Positions 18,163 to 27,267 of a stretch of DNA of 64,000 nt are shown here, one piece after another. The position numbers were made by a program, and so were the translations under genes. The notes beneath the pieces are model-generated. The model was not told the origin of the DNA. It was given only the letters and a program-made list of their open reading frames with translations, and ran no database searches. This stretch comes from Pseudoalteromonas luteoviolacea (GTDB lineage: Bacteria; Pseudomonadota; Gammaproteobacteria; Enterobacterales; Alteromonadaceae), in assembly GCF_018100925.1 (NCBI RefSeq), contig NZ_JAGJEH010000007.1, positions 372,001 through 436,000 of the forward strand, given 5' to 3'. Position 1 is the first letter of the stretch. Each line of letters starts with the position of its first letter.

Positions 18163-19035
18163 ATGGATAAATGGACCGAATTTAAAACAGCGTATCGATT
18201 AGCAAAATTGAGAACGCTCAGTGCCACGGCAGAAGACTTAGGCATACATCGCTCGACGGTGATGCGCCACATTGACGCCTTAGAAGCACACATTGGCGTA
18301 AAGTTATTCCAACGTAATGACAAAGGCTATATTCCCACTGAGGCGGGGTTGGAGGTAATGCGTTTAGGGGAAATCACCGATGTACAGTTTAAGCAATTTA
18401 TCGATAAAACAACCAACCCAAGTGCACTGATGGAAGGCGTTCTTAAGATCACCTGTGTCAGTGAACTGTCTGTTTTACTTTTTCCTGTGATCCGGCAATT
18501 CCAGACACGATATCCGAATGTGCGCTTTGAAATCCTCGGTGATATTCGCAAATATGATCTAGAGTACGGGGAAGCGGACCTAGCGATCCGAATGGGAGAA
18601 AAGCCACAAACACTCGACAATATTGTCATTCCATTTCAGCGGATTGACGTAATTCTATGTGCACACCAAACGTATATCGAAAAACATGGTCTACCAACAC
18701 CAGGTAATGTATCCCAGCATCAGTTTCTAGCAAACTCAGAACGCATTGCGCACTTGCCATGGAATGAGTGGATCCATACCCACATTCCACACAGTAACAT
18801 AGTCACCACCAGCAACTCTTATCAAGTACTGGACCATGCACTCCATGCTGGGTGCGGGATCTCCATCGCCACCAAACAAGCTGTGCAAAGTAACAATCTA
18901 CTCCATGAACTCGCAATCGGCGACCACTGGCAAGTCAACAGCTGGATATTAGTTCACCGTGACATTATTCATATACCTAAGGTAAGAAAGTTCATAGATA
19001 TGTTGAAATGCGCTTCCCCCTTCGGTGAGACTTAA
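18163..19035 (+). CDS. LysR-family transcriptional regulator
   Basis: A 290-residue regulator with an N-terminal helix-turn-helix (SATAEDLGIHRSTVMRHIDALE) and a periplasmic-binding-protein-like effector domain. The recognition helix is slightly unusual for LysR (RSTVMRHI in place of the common QxAxSxQI). The ATG at 18163 gives the normal LysR N-terminus; an in-frame GTG at 18136 would add nine residues. It is divergent from the flavoprotein gene, which is its likely target. Confidence 0.85.
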   Translation: MDKWTEFKTAYRLAKLRTLSATAEDLGIHRSTVMRHIDALEAHIGVKLFQRNDKGYIPTEAGLEVMRLGEITDVQFKQFIDKTTNPSALMEGVLKITCVSELSVLLFPVIRQFQTRYPNVRFEILGDIRKYDLEYGEADLAIRMGEKPQTLDNIVIPFQRIDVILCAHQTYIEKHGLPTPGNVSQHQFLANSERIAHLPWNEWIHTHIPHSNIVTTSNSYQVLDHALHAGCGISIATKQAVQSNNLLHELAIGDHWQVNSWILVHRDIIHIPKVRKFIDMLKCASPFGET

Positions 19036-19086
19036 GTTATACTGATGGGTTGAAGAGACTTTCAAAAACAATTAACTGCGCCTATG

Positions 19087-19446
19087 TTATTCGTCACCTT
19101 CATCTATTTCTTGTAAGAAACCTGCGAGCACATGCCTGTTGTGTGCTAGCTGAGCGACTTTTTCATCCACCTCTCGCAATTGGGCGTTTAGAAGCACTCT
19201 CAACTCATCACAAGGCTCAAAAATAGGCCGCTCCCCACGCACACAAGGTAGAAATACTTGGATGGTGCTCAAGGTCATGCCTGCAGAATTTAGTAACTTA
19301 ACTCTCTCTAATGTTTGCACTTCTCGTTGATCATAATCACGGTATCCGGAAGCGGACCGCCGTGGCTTTAAAAGCCCTTGCTCCTCATAATAGCGTAGCA
19401 TTCGTATACTCACGCCGGTTAGTTTGGATAACTCACCAATTTTCAT
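19087..19446 (-). CDS. MerR-family transcriptional regulator
   Basis: A 119-residue regulator. MKIGELSKLTGVSIRMLRYYEEQGLLKPRR is the MerR winged-helix DNA-binding region; a dimerisation coiled coil follows. Two cysteines (FLPCVRG and EPCDEL) could form a ligand or metal site, but they do not match CueR or SoxR spacing exactly. It is divergent from the aminotransferase gene and a dyad lies between them. Confidence 0.88.
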   Translation of the reverse strand: MKIGELSKLTGVSIRMLRYYEEQGLLKPRRSASGYRDYDQREVQTLERVKLLNSAGMTLSTIQVFLPCVRGERPIFEPCDELRVLLNAQLREVDEKVAQLAHNRHVLAGFLQEIDEGDE

Positions 19447-19455
19447 ACATGGCTC

Positions 19456-19487
19456 TTGACTCTAACAGCACTGTGAGGGTTTATATT
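19456..19487 (+). promoter_or_regulatory. MerR-type promoter with overlong spacer and dyad operator
   Basis: A -35 box TTGACT (19456-19461) and a -10 box TATATT (19482-19487) are separated by 19-20 bases, the long spacing typical of MerR-controlled promoters. An imperfect dyad fills the spacer (19459-19480, 16 of 22 positions symmetric, core ACAG..CTGT). It points at the aminotransferase gene. Confidence 0.65.
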
Positions 19488-19523
19488 ATTGGCTTCCAAA
19501 AGCAAATTCAACGGAAGTAAAGT

Positions 19524-20339
19524 ATGAAAAATCAAGATGTTGTACAACAAGTCTTTATCAACGGCCGACGTCAGCCCAATTCAGAAACTAACCCATTAGT
19601 ATTTGCAGGCTTTGCACACTTCAGTGCCATGCAAGTACGAAATGGCAAGGTTAAAGGGGTGGATTTACACTTAGAACGATTGCGCCTAGCTTCACTGACC
19701 CTTTTTGGTAAATCAGTGAGTGACGCTCAACTTCTATCTTACATTCGTGAAGCAATTGCAAATTCCTCCGATGATTGCTCGCTGAGCGTGACCCTTTACT
19801 CTGCTCATGGTGAATTTACTACTCGTAGTATGAATACTCATCCCAATGTACTGGTGAACACCAGTGCACCATCAAATGGGCCTCAAGGCCCTTTAAGGCT
19901 AACTACTATTCCACACGAAAGACATTTACCAGAAATAAAACATGTAGGGGAAATTGGTAAAACTTACTACCTGCATCAAGCTAAATCGCTCGGATTTGAT
20001 GATGCATTATTTATCGATAAGCAAGGTCGCATAAGCGAAGGGACAATTTGGAATGTCGCTTTTTGGGATGGCAATCACGTTATTTGGCCAAGCGCCGCAA
20101 TGCTAAAAGGCACCATGATGAGTATGTTACAACGTCAATTGACCAAGTTAAATGTGCCACAACGCACCACGCAATTAACACTCGATGAGCTCAGTTCATT
20201 CACAGGGGCGGTTGTTATGAATTCATGGACACCCGCAGTGAGTGTAAAGGGCATTGACAGTGAATCGTTTGAGCAATCGGATACACTCAAGAACCTGCTA
20301 CACCGAGCCTACGAAACTGAAATGGCAAAAGCAGTTTAA
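19524..20339 (+). CDS. Class IV aminotransferase-family protein
   Basis: A 271-residue PLP enzyme of fold type IV (branched-chain aminotransferase / aminodeoxychorismate lyase family). GEIGKTYYLHQAKSLGFDDALFIDKQGRISEGTIWNVAF holds the PLP-binding lysine (GKTYY) and the glutamate of the SEGT motif. VVMNSWTPAVSVKGID is the C-terminal motif. The specific reaction is unclear. GGAAGTAAAGT precedes the ATG. Control by the divergent MerR protein is inferred from the promoter. Confidence 0.8.
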   Translation: MKNQDVVQQVFINGRRQPNSETNPLVFAGFAHFSAMQVRNGKVKGVDLHLERLRLASLTLFGKSVSDAQLLSYIREAIANSSDDCSLSVTLYSAHGEFTTRSMNTHPNVLVNTSAPSNGPQGPLRLTTIPHERHLPEIKHVGEIGKTYYLHQAKSLGFDDALFIDKQGRISEGTIWNVAFWDGNHVIWPSAAMLKGTMMSMLQRQLTKLNVPQRTTQLTLDELSSFTGAVVMNSWTPAVSVKGIDSESFEQSDTLKNLLHRAYETEMAKAV

Positions 20340-20401
20340 ATATTTATGGGATAATTGCGGTACTAGTGTGTACCGTTTTGCAGCACTTAACATCTGAGCC
20401 G

Positions 20402-20803
20402 TTAGTCTGTCACTTTTTGCCACACTTCTCGATACGCTCGCTCATTCGACAATATCATTTGATTTTGGGTCAACTTGTCGACGTTCACTGTCCACCTATG
20501 CACCTTATCTGGTGCATAGGTGGGCGCCTCTATCACCGTCAACTGAGTTACGTGTATGCGCCAACTGCCTGTTGTTTTGTGAAAATGCGCGTCGCCAAAC
20601 CCGTTTGCAAAACCGCTTTGCTCAACATCGCACTCAATCTTTCCAGACTCTTTAAATAAACATGTTTTTCTATCATGGTGACTCGTACCACGATCAGAAT
20701 AATGCCAAATGCCCACCAACCGCTCGGCAAGGCTCAACTGCGTATAGTTTGTGTGGGTACACCCAGACAAAACAACGACCATAATTAAACAAAGAGATTT
20801 CAT
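20402..20803 (-). CDS. Small lipoprotein, possibly lipocalin-like
   Basis: A 133-residue protein with a lipoprotein signal (LIMVVVLSGCTH, lipobox LSGC). The mature part has LVGIWHYSD near its start and repeated beta-strand pattern with ITGSWRI-like segments, resembling small lipocalin/META-like proteins. I do not recognise a named family. Confidence 0.6.
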   Translation of the reverse strand: MKSLCLIMVVVLSGCTHTNYTQLSLAERLVGIWHYSDRGTSHHDRKTCLFKESGKIECDVEQSGFANGFGDAHFHKTTGSWRIHVTQLTVIEAPTYAPDKVHRWTVNVDKLTQNQMILSNERAYREVWQKVTD

Positions 20804-21079
20804 TTCAACCCCTTGGCTTTGCCAGCCTATTACCCTCTTATCTCTGTTACCTAAGTTAATTTAGCCTGAGTAGCTAGATAATACCGATGAACCTTTAAAC
20901 TTATTGGTTAGTTCTTTTTCTATGCCACTCGTTTGTTGGTTCAGCTTCGATTTATTTTTGTACTCGAAATAGTGCTATACGAAAACTCTTTTACAAAGAG
21001 TAACAAGCTTGCACAGCCATTTGCACCTTAGGTCATGATTGCAACAGTAGCTATAGATATACTTTTCCCTGTTGAGTAA

Positions 21080-21189
21080 GCGCATATACACACCTTCAAC
21101 TTTAGTAGATATGTCTAATGCAGTTATTTAACATGTTGATTTCCCTGTCTTAATAAGACTTTTGGCGCGCCCATGGCGCGCTTTTTTTT
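21080..21189 (+). ncRNA. Candidate small RNA ending in a strong terminator
   Basis: The 533-base gap 20804-21336 contains no gene, yet it holds a textbook intrinsic terminator at 21165-21189 on the plus strand. No coding region precedes it within 360 bases on that strand. A weak promoter-like TTGCAA lies near 21050, with TATACT nearby, but the spacing is poor. The 5' end given is a guess. It could instead be a relic terminator. Confidence 0.3.
21165..21189 (+). terminator. Strong rho-independent terminator without an assigned gene
   Basis: GCGCGCC (21165-21171) pairs with GGCGCGC (21175-21181) across a CAT loop, followed by eight T. It lies 150 bases upstream of the chemoreceptor gene. Confidence 0.85.
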
Positions 21190-21336
21190 ACGCTATGCAT
21201 GACTCTTACCCTTGCCACCTCCTTCTTTTTAAAAAACGCGTCTGTTTATCTTATATCGAACATGTACTCAAGTGGCACTTATACATTTTTCTACTATATT
21301 TCTGACTAATAGTAACGATTATCAACTAGGTGGACT

Positions 21337-24132
21337 ATGTTATTTTCATCAAGGACAGAGCGTCAAAAATTACAATCTTTAGAAGCCAAACTTAACGTCT
21401 TTTTTGAAAAACAATCTGTATTAGAGCTCAATGACGAGGGGAAAATTACGCAAGTCAGTGAGCATTTTTTGACAGAACTTGGCTGTAAGCAAGCCGATTT
21501 AATCGGTCAACATTACAGTCGAATTATAAAGACAAAGCTTGATTTAGATAACCATATTGCTCAGCCAGACCAAGAGCTGCAAGTCCAATATCAACACAAT
21601 TCCGTATTTTGGTTTCGCGTCTCTGTACACAGCACATTTGATCAGCAAACTCACAATAAACTCACGCTATTGCTGCTGCACAATGTGACTGACTATAAGC
21701 GCACCAACATTGAACATTTAGGCCAAATTGAGGCCATTAGTAAATCACAAGCTGTCATCGAGTTTAATATGGACGGTACAATCGTTCATGCCAATGACAA
21801 CTTCCTACAAGCAATGGGATACACACTGTCAGAAATAGTCGGGCAGCACCACAGTATGTTTGCAGAACCTGAGTACGCCAAAAGTGAGGAGTATCAGTTA
21901 TTTTGGCAAGCGTTGAATCAAGGTCAATTTAGTACAGGAGAATATAAAAGGCTCGCCAAAGGCGGGAGGGAAGTTTGGATCCACGCATCCTATAACCCCA
22001 TTTTTGATGCTAATGGTCGCCCATACAAAGTAGTAAAGTACGCTTCAGATATAACACAAACTAAATTGCAAGCGTCGGATTATCAAGGTCAGCTTGAAGC
22101 CATCAGAAAGTCCCAAGCTGTTATCGAGTTCAATATGGATGGCACTATCATCTATGCCAATGAAAACTTTTTATCGGCCATGGGGTATACGCTAGATGAA
22201 ATAAAAGGCCGGCATCACAGTATGTTTGCAGATCCAGAGTATGCTGCAAGTGCCGAATATGCGAATTTTTGGGCTGAATTAAATGCCGGGCGATACTCCG
22301 CAGGGGAGTACTTACGCAAAGCTAAGCACGGAAAAGAAATTTGGATTCAGGCATCTTACAACCCGATATTAGATTTAAATGGCCGCCCATTTAAGGTGGT
22401 TAAATACGCGTCTGATATCACGGAGCAAAAGCTTCAAGCCGCCAACTATGAAGGACAATTGCAAGCCATTGGCAAATCACAGGCAGTGATTGAATTTAAC
22501 ATGGACGGCACCATAATCAATGCCAATGAAAACTTCTTAAAAACGACTGGCTACACACTGGACGAAATTCAAGGCCAACACCATAGCATGTTTGCTGATC
22601 CAGACTACGCCAACAGTCAGGCATATAAACAGTTTTGGCAACAACTCAATCAGGGAAAATTTGACTCAGGTGAGTACCAAAGAGTTGGTAAAAATGGCAA
22701 AAAAATCTGGATACAGGCGACTTACAACCCCATATTTGACTCTAATGGCAAGCCCTTCAAAGTTGTTAAATTTGCGACGGATATTACTGCGCAAAAGTTA
22801 CAAAGTGCCGATTTTGCAGGGCAGTTGGCTGCAATTCACAAGTCACAAGCGGTGATTGAGTTCAATTTAGACGGCACTATCCTTGATGCTAACGAGAATT
22901 TTCTTGCAACAACTGGGTACTCCCTAGCAGAGATAAAAGGTAAGCATCACAAAATATTTGCCGAGGCCGAATATGCACGCAGCCAGGAGTATCAAGATTT
23001 TTGGCAGCGCCTGCGCCTTGGACAATTTGATAGTGGCGAGTACAAACGTATTGATAAAAATGGTCAGGCTATCTGGATCCAAGCATCCTATAACCCCATT
23101 TTTGATGCCGAAGGCAATCCCTTTAAGGTGGTAAAATACGCTACGGATATCACAGCTAGAAAGCGCGCGATTTCGAGTATCAAACACGCCATCATGGCGC
23201 TAGCTGAGGGTGAGTTAATGCATACCATAGAGGAAGATTTAGGCACTGAGTTTAATATTTTAAAAAACGCTATGAACGCCCTCATGAATAATTTAAATAG
23301 CATGGTGCAAGAAATCACTGAAGCTTCAAATAGCGTATACCAAGGCGCACAGAGTATTGCCAATAGTAACGAAGAATTGAACAAACGTACTGAAAACCAA
23401 GGCGCAAGCATCGAAGAAACAGCTTCTACCATGGAAGAGCTAACCGTGACCGTGCAGCAAAACGCCAAAAGCGCCAAAGATGTGTCTGATCACGCCGATG
23501 AAGTTATGGTCAAAGCCCAGCAGGGCGGCAGTACTGTTTCAGATGCAGTTGCAGCGATGAATGAGATAGAAGCGTGCAGTAAAAGCATCTCAGATATCAT
23601 TGGAGTTATTGATGAGATTGCTTTTCAAACTAACCTATTAGCACTCAATGCCTCAGTAGAAGCGGCCAGAGCAGGAGAGGCTGGTAGAGGGTTTGCGGTG
23701 GTCGCCAGTGAAGTCCGTAATCTTGCGCAGCGCAGTGCATCCGCAGCCAAAGAAATTAAAGGCCTTATACAAGATAGCTCTCAAGCGGTATCTAAAGGTA
23801 GCCAGCTGGTATCGGCATCAGGGGATACTTTTGAGCAGCTGATCCAAGTGGTCAAAGAAGTCAATGTGATGATCACTGAAATAACCGAGGCCAGTCAAGA
23901 GCAATCAGAGGGCGTCGCTGCAGTGTCATCTACGATTGCGCAAATGGATAACGAGACGCAGAAAAATATGCATTTAGTCGAACAATCCACGCATTCAAGC
24001 CAAGTTATGAGGCAACAAGCTCAAAACTTGTTGCAACAAGTCGCTAGCTTTAAAACACAAGCGACAACTCAGCAAGAGTTGCTCCCAGCGCCAGAGGCTG
24101 TAGGAATGCTGCGGCTTGGTGTAGGGAATTGA
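21337..24132 (+). CDS. Soluble methyl-accepting chemotaxis protein with five PAS domains
   Basis: A 931-residue chemoreceptor with no transmembrane segment. A divergent PAS domain (about 20-122) is followed by four near-identical PAS units of exactly 122 residues starting at 135, 257, 379 and 501 (each SQAVIEFNxDGTI...ASYNPIxDxxGxPFKVVKYASDIT). A HAMP-like linker (about 618-670) leads to the MCP signalling domain with the hairpin-tip sequence DEIAFQTNLLALNASVEAA. It would signal to CheA from the cytoplasm, as in BdlA- or Aer2-like receptors. The PAS ligand (haem, FAD) cannot be told from sequence. AGGTGG precedes the ATG. Confidence 0.9.
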   Translation: MLFSSRTERQKLQSLEAKLNVFFEKQSVLELNDEGKITQVSEHFLTELGCKQADLIGQHYSRIIKTKLDLDNHIAQPDQELQVQYQHNSVFWFRVSVHSTFDQQTHNKLTLLLLHNVTDYKRTNIEHLGQIEAISKSQAVIEFNMDGTIVHANDNFLQAMGYTLSEIVGQHHSMFAEPEYAKSEEYQLFWQALNQGQFSTGEYKRLAKGGREVWIHASYNPIFDANGRPYKVVKYASDITQTKLQASDYQGQLEAIRKSQAVIEFNMDGTIIYANENFLSAMGYTLDEIKGRHHSMFADPEYAASAEYANFWAELNAGRYSAGEYLRKAKHGKEIWIQASYNPILDLNGRPFKVVKYASDITEQKLQAANYEGQLQAIGKSQAVIEFNMDGTIINANENFLKTTGYTLDEIQGQHHSMFADPDYANSQAYKQFWQQLNQGKFDSGEYQRVGKNGKKIWIQATYNPIFDSNGKPFKVVKFATDITAQKLQSADFAGQLAAIHKSQAVIEFNLDGTILDANENFLATTGYSLAEIKGKHHKIFAEAEYARSQEYQDFWQRLRLGQFDSGEYKRIDKNGQAIWIQASYNPIFDAEGNPFKVVKYATDITARKRAISSIKHAIMALAEGELMHTIEEDLGTEFNILKNAMNALMNNLNSMVQEITEASNSVYQGAQSIANSNEELNKRTENQGASIEETASTMEELTVTVQQNAKSAKDVSDHADEVMVKAQQGGSTVSDAVAAMNEIEACSKSISDIIGVIDEIAFQTNLLALNASVEAARAGEAGRGFAVVASEVRNLAQRSASAAKEIKGLIQDSSQAVSKGSQLVSASGDTFEQLIQVVKEVNVMITEITEASQEQSEGVAAVSSTIAQMDNETQKNMHLVEQSTHSSQVMRQQAQNLLQQVASFKTQATTQQELLPAPEAVGMLRLGVGN
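21739..23202 (+). repeat. Four tandem 366-bp PAS-coding repeats
   Basis: Units begin at 21739, 22105, 22471 and 22837 and each encode 122 residues. Protein identity between units is very high, while the DNA differs at many third positions, so the duplications are old enough to have diverged silently but are held under protein-level selection. Confidence 0.9.
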
Positions 24133-24422
24133 AACACGTATGAAAATCACAACAGCTTGTTAGGTAATAATGTTTTTATATCAATACTTAACAAGCGGTG
24201 GTTTTAAATAGAGCACTCGCGCCCATTTCAGTTAAAATCCACACTGGAGCATTGGGCTGCCACCTATGAAAATCACAGGAACAGCGATAGTTAATTAATA
24301 TCTGAAAAACCATTTTGGATAAGTTAAAACCACTTAACTTCTATGGCAATAGATTATTTCTTAAGATTAATCCCGACAAAAAGAGGTTGCTCACACTATT
24401 ACACCTGTGGAACTGATAAAAG

Positions 24423-25307
24423 CTAATTCGCTAATTCAGATTCAAAATAGCTGGCGATAAAGTCGACAAACGCTCTAATTCTATAAGGTAAATAGTCTGA
24501 ATTTTTATACACTGCGTACATTGGTAGAGAACTTTTTTGATGGTCTGCGAACAATTCTGTCAACTGATTCATTTTAAAGGACTCTTGAACCATCCATTTC
24601 GGCATAGCGGCTATACCACATCCCAATATCGCCATTTTCACTAACATTTCTGGACTATCGCTAGTAACCAACTCTCGTACCACGAATTTCTTTTTATTTA
24701 TTTGCCAAACATTTGAGGTGGTACTTAAAGAGTAAGTTAGGCAAGTGTGCTTTGATAACTCTTCGGGAACAACAGGAGTACCATTATTTTTTAGATAGTC
24801 AGGTGATGCAAAATAACAAACGTCGTGATCCAGCAGCTTTTTGGCTTTCAACCCTGAATCCTTGAGGTAAGAGGCTCGAATAGCGATATCAATATCGTCA
24901 CGATATAAGTCTACATGCTTGTCGTCGACTGAAATATCTATTTTCACTTCAGGGTTTGCTATCAAGAATTTTCGTATAGGAACCGCTAGTCGCTGAGTAG
25001 CAAATGCTGACGGGGCTGATATCTTAAGTGTACCTACAGCAAGGCTTAGCTGTTTGTTAATCAATTGCTCAGTCAGGGTCATTTTCTCAATAAGTTCGTG
25101 GCAAAAGCCAAGGTACTGTTTACCAGCACTTGTTAAACTAATCTTACGTGAGTTCCTATGAAATAGAGTAAAACCTAAATCCCCTTCCAACCAAGCTATC
25201 TTTTTACTCACGGCTCCTTGTGTCGTATTGAGTTCGATTGCTGTAGCCGTAAAACTCTCTAACCGAGCGACGTGCCGAAACACTTTTATACACGCTAACT
25301 TGTCCAT
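24423..25307 (-). CDS. LysR-family transcriptional regulator
   Basis: A 294-residue regulator with N-terminal helix-turn-helix (TATAIELNTTQGAVSKKIAWLE) and a LysR effector domain (DIAIRASYLKDSG, GIAAMPKWMV). The start is taken at ATG 25307, which has TTGGAATGG just upstream; longer in-frame starts exist. It is divergent from the DoxX-like gene 99 bases away, the likely target. Confidence 0.87.
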   Translation of the reverse strand: MDKLACIKVFRHVARLESFTATAIELNTTQGAVSKKIAWLEGDLGFTLFHRNSRKISLTSAGKQYLGFCHELIEKMTLTEQLINKQLSLAVGTLKISAPSAFATQRLAVPIRKFLIANPEVKIDISVDDKHVDLYRDDIDIAIRASYLKDSGLKAKKLLDHDVCYFASPDYLKNNGTPVVPEELSKHTCLTYSLSTTSNVWQINKKKFVVRELVTSDSPEMLVKMAILGCGIAAMPKWMVQESFKMNQLTELFADHQKSSLPMYAVYKNSDYLPYRIRAFVDFIASYFESELAN

Positions 25308-25406
25308 CACCATTCCAAATTGGAATATCAGATATCGTAAAACTATCATTTATCTGGCTATTAAGGAATGCTTAAATGCCATTGAAAAATTTATTGGGAG
25401 TTTTAC

Positions 25407-25787
25407 ATGACGTATATTACTGCTGTTCTTGGCGTTTTTTTCACCTTTGCAAGTTCAATTAAAATATTAGGCTGGCAGAAGTACATATTTGAAACACAGC
25501 TGGCTTTCTTTCGAAAGTATGGGTTAACTCGTATACATATGTTTTTGGTTGGTATTATCGAACTGACGGCTGCACTATCATTGTTAGGTTCGTTGGCATA
25601 CGAACATGCAATATTAAATTGCATTGGCGCTCTATGTATTACTTTAGCGTCAGTTGGCGCGATTTTTTTCCACTTAAAATTCGATACACTGAAAGATGCT
25701 ATTCCAGCAATGGTAACTTTGTTGCTATCTTCTGCATTAGTTATATCCAACCAAACTCTGCTGTCACAATTTCTCAGTAGCAATTGA
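25407..25787 (+). CDS. DoxX-like inner-membrane protein
   Basis: A 126-residue protein with four hydrophobic segments (AVLGVFFTFASSIKILG; VGIIELTAALSLLGSLA; IGALCITLASVGAIFF; MVTLLLSSALVI). The pattern with GWQKY and HMFLVGIIELTAAL fits the DoxX-like family. Function is not established for this group. GGGAGTTTTAC lies before the ATG. Control by the divergent LysR protein is inferred. Confidence 0.75.
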   Translation: MTYITAVLGVFFTFASSIKILGWQKYIFETQLAFFRKYGLTRIHMFLVGIIELTAALSLLGSLAYEHAILNCIGALCITLASVGAIFFHLKFDTLKDAIPAMVTLLLSSALVISNQTLLSQFLSSN

Positions 25788-25850
25788 AACGATGGCGTTT
25801 ACTCATGACCAACTATGGGATAATAGATAGGAGGCAGGCTTCTATACATT

Positions 25851-25875
25851 GAAAAAGAGCGCACAATTGCGCTCT
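25851..25875 (-). terminator. Terminator after the S41 peptidase gene
   Basis: Read on the minus strand, AGAGCGCA pairs with TGCGCTCT across a 4-base loop, followed by TTTTTC. It lies about 87 bases after the peptidase stop. Confidence 0.75.
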
Positions 25876-25961
25876 ATATAAAGGAGTTTGCTTGCTAACA
25901 AATCAGATTAATTAAACAAGCAGCTTTTCTCATCCAGATTTCACTTTGATGCCTTGTTCCG

Positions 25962-27266
25962 TTACTCGGATTGGAATTTATCACTGGCACTTGCAAATTT
26001 ATTCAGGTAGGTTATCGCCGCTTTCAAGGCAAGATCTGCATTTTCCGCGTTCTTAACATGGTCTATTTGAATGTCAGGCAAAAACAGCTCTCTTGCACTG
26101 CCATCGACATGAAATAGCTTTTCAACCGGGATCACCACATCAAGCTTTGAATTGGGTAATGTATGTCCGGAAATAGCACCTAGTAACTGAGCCATCTGAG
26201 TCCCTATCACTGTGGCACGGTTCATACCATGAAGCCCAATCGTTAACCCTTCCCCCATACTACCAGTCCAGCGATTACTCAAAACCACCAAAGGCTTGCC
26301 ATAAGTAAAGTCACCTCTTGGATAGACAAACTCTTGCCAACGCCTTTTAACGCCATATTGGCGTTCTACAGCAATCAATTCATGCTCTTGATAGGGAAGT
26401 CGCTGCGCGATAAACCTGCTCATTATGCCTCTAGCAACATCGCTATTCCCACCACTGGGGGTATTGCGCAAGTCCAATATCAAACCGGCTGATTGTTTGT
26501 ACTGTGATATTGCCTCATCAAAAGCGCCGATCAATGCATTGTTGTCCAAACTGTTTTCAGGTCTGATATACGCAAACTCGCCTATTAGCTTACTGGTTAA
26601 TAGTGGCTTTTCCTTCAAAATGCCCGCAACAACCTGCCCAGTGTCTATTGTCAACGTTTGCAAACGTCCTTGCCAGTTCACATCAACAGAGATCTGCTGC
26701 TCCCTTGTTCCCGTTAACAATCGATTGAGAACCCAGGTTTGAGCCGCTTTTTGACCTGATACATTGGCTTGTCTGACAGCTTCAAGAACCGGCTTGTTGT
26801 CTATTTTCTCTATAATCATACCCGGCCTAAATCCCACTTTATGCGCATAACCAGTATGCGGTAGTGAAGTGATAATTGCTTTGCCGTTACGTAGCTCAGC
26901 CCACATTGTCAATGCGGTGGGCATCGGTAGGTAATAGTCACGAGGCCTAGGTCTTATTTCACTATGTTGATCATAGAAAAACTCAAAACAATGGTTAAGC
27001 TTCCTCGACAAATCATTGCGTGTTTTTATCTTATTAGTATCTTTTTGCAAACAGGCATTGAACAGCTCTTTATCAACTTGCTTCTTATCGAAATAAGCAT
27101 AGCGCTCATTTAGCAATGAAATAAATGAGGTTATGTCTTCGTCGATCGCTACTGGCGACAAGTCCTGCTTAGTCGCCTGTGAAAATGCCCCGCAGCTGGA
27201 CATCAATGAGATAAAAAATACACTGGCTTTAGCGCAAGCTCCCTTGTTAGAAAACAGAATGTTCAA
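25962..27266 (-). CDS. Exported S41-family peptidase
   Basis: A 434-residue protein with an N-terminal hydrophobic export signal (ASVFFISLMSSCGAFSQA). A PDZ-like part (VGFRPGMIIEKIDNKPV) precedes the tail-specific protease domain. LILDLRNTPSGGNSDVA and the nucleophile motif SNRWTGSMGEG are visible. The start is TTG at 27266, supported by AAGGA 9 bases upstream inside the end of the preceding gene. It follows the 200-residue membrane protein gene by a single base, so the two are coupled. Confidence 0.82.
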   Translation of the reverse strand: MNILFSNKGACAKASVFFISLMSSCGAFSQATKQDLSPVAIDEDITSFISLLNERYAYFDKKQVDKELFNACLQKDTNKIKTRNDLSRKLNHCFEFFYDQHSEIRPRPRDYYLPMPTALTMWAELRNGKAIITSLPHTGYAHKVGFRPGMIIEKIDNKPVLEAVRQANVSGQKAAQTWVLNRLLTGTREQQISVDVNWQGRLQTLTIDTGQVVAGILKEKPLLTSKLIGEFAYIRPENSLDNNALIGAFDEAISQYKQSAGLILDLRNTPSGGNSDVARGIMSRFIAQRLPYQEHELIAVERQYGVKRRWQEFVYPRGDFTYGKPLVVLSNRWTGSMGEGLTIGLHGMNRATVIGTQMAQLLGAISGHTLPNSKLDVVIPVEKLFHVDGSARELFLPDIQIDHVKNAENADLALKAAITYLNKFASASDKFQSE

Positions 27267-27267
27267 T

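Noticed and set aside
21739..23202. Regular 366-bp repeats as a possible array element such as CRISPR
   Set aside because: The repeats are in frame and encode PAS domains; there are no short repeats with unique spacers.
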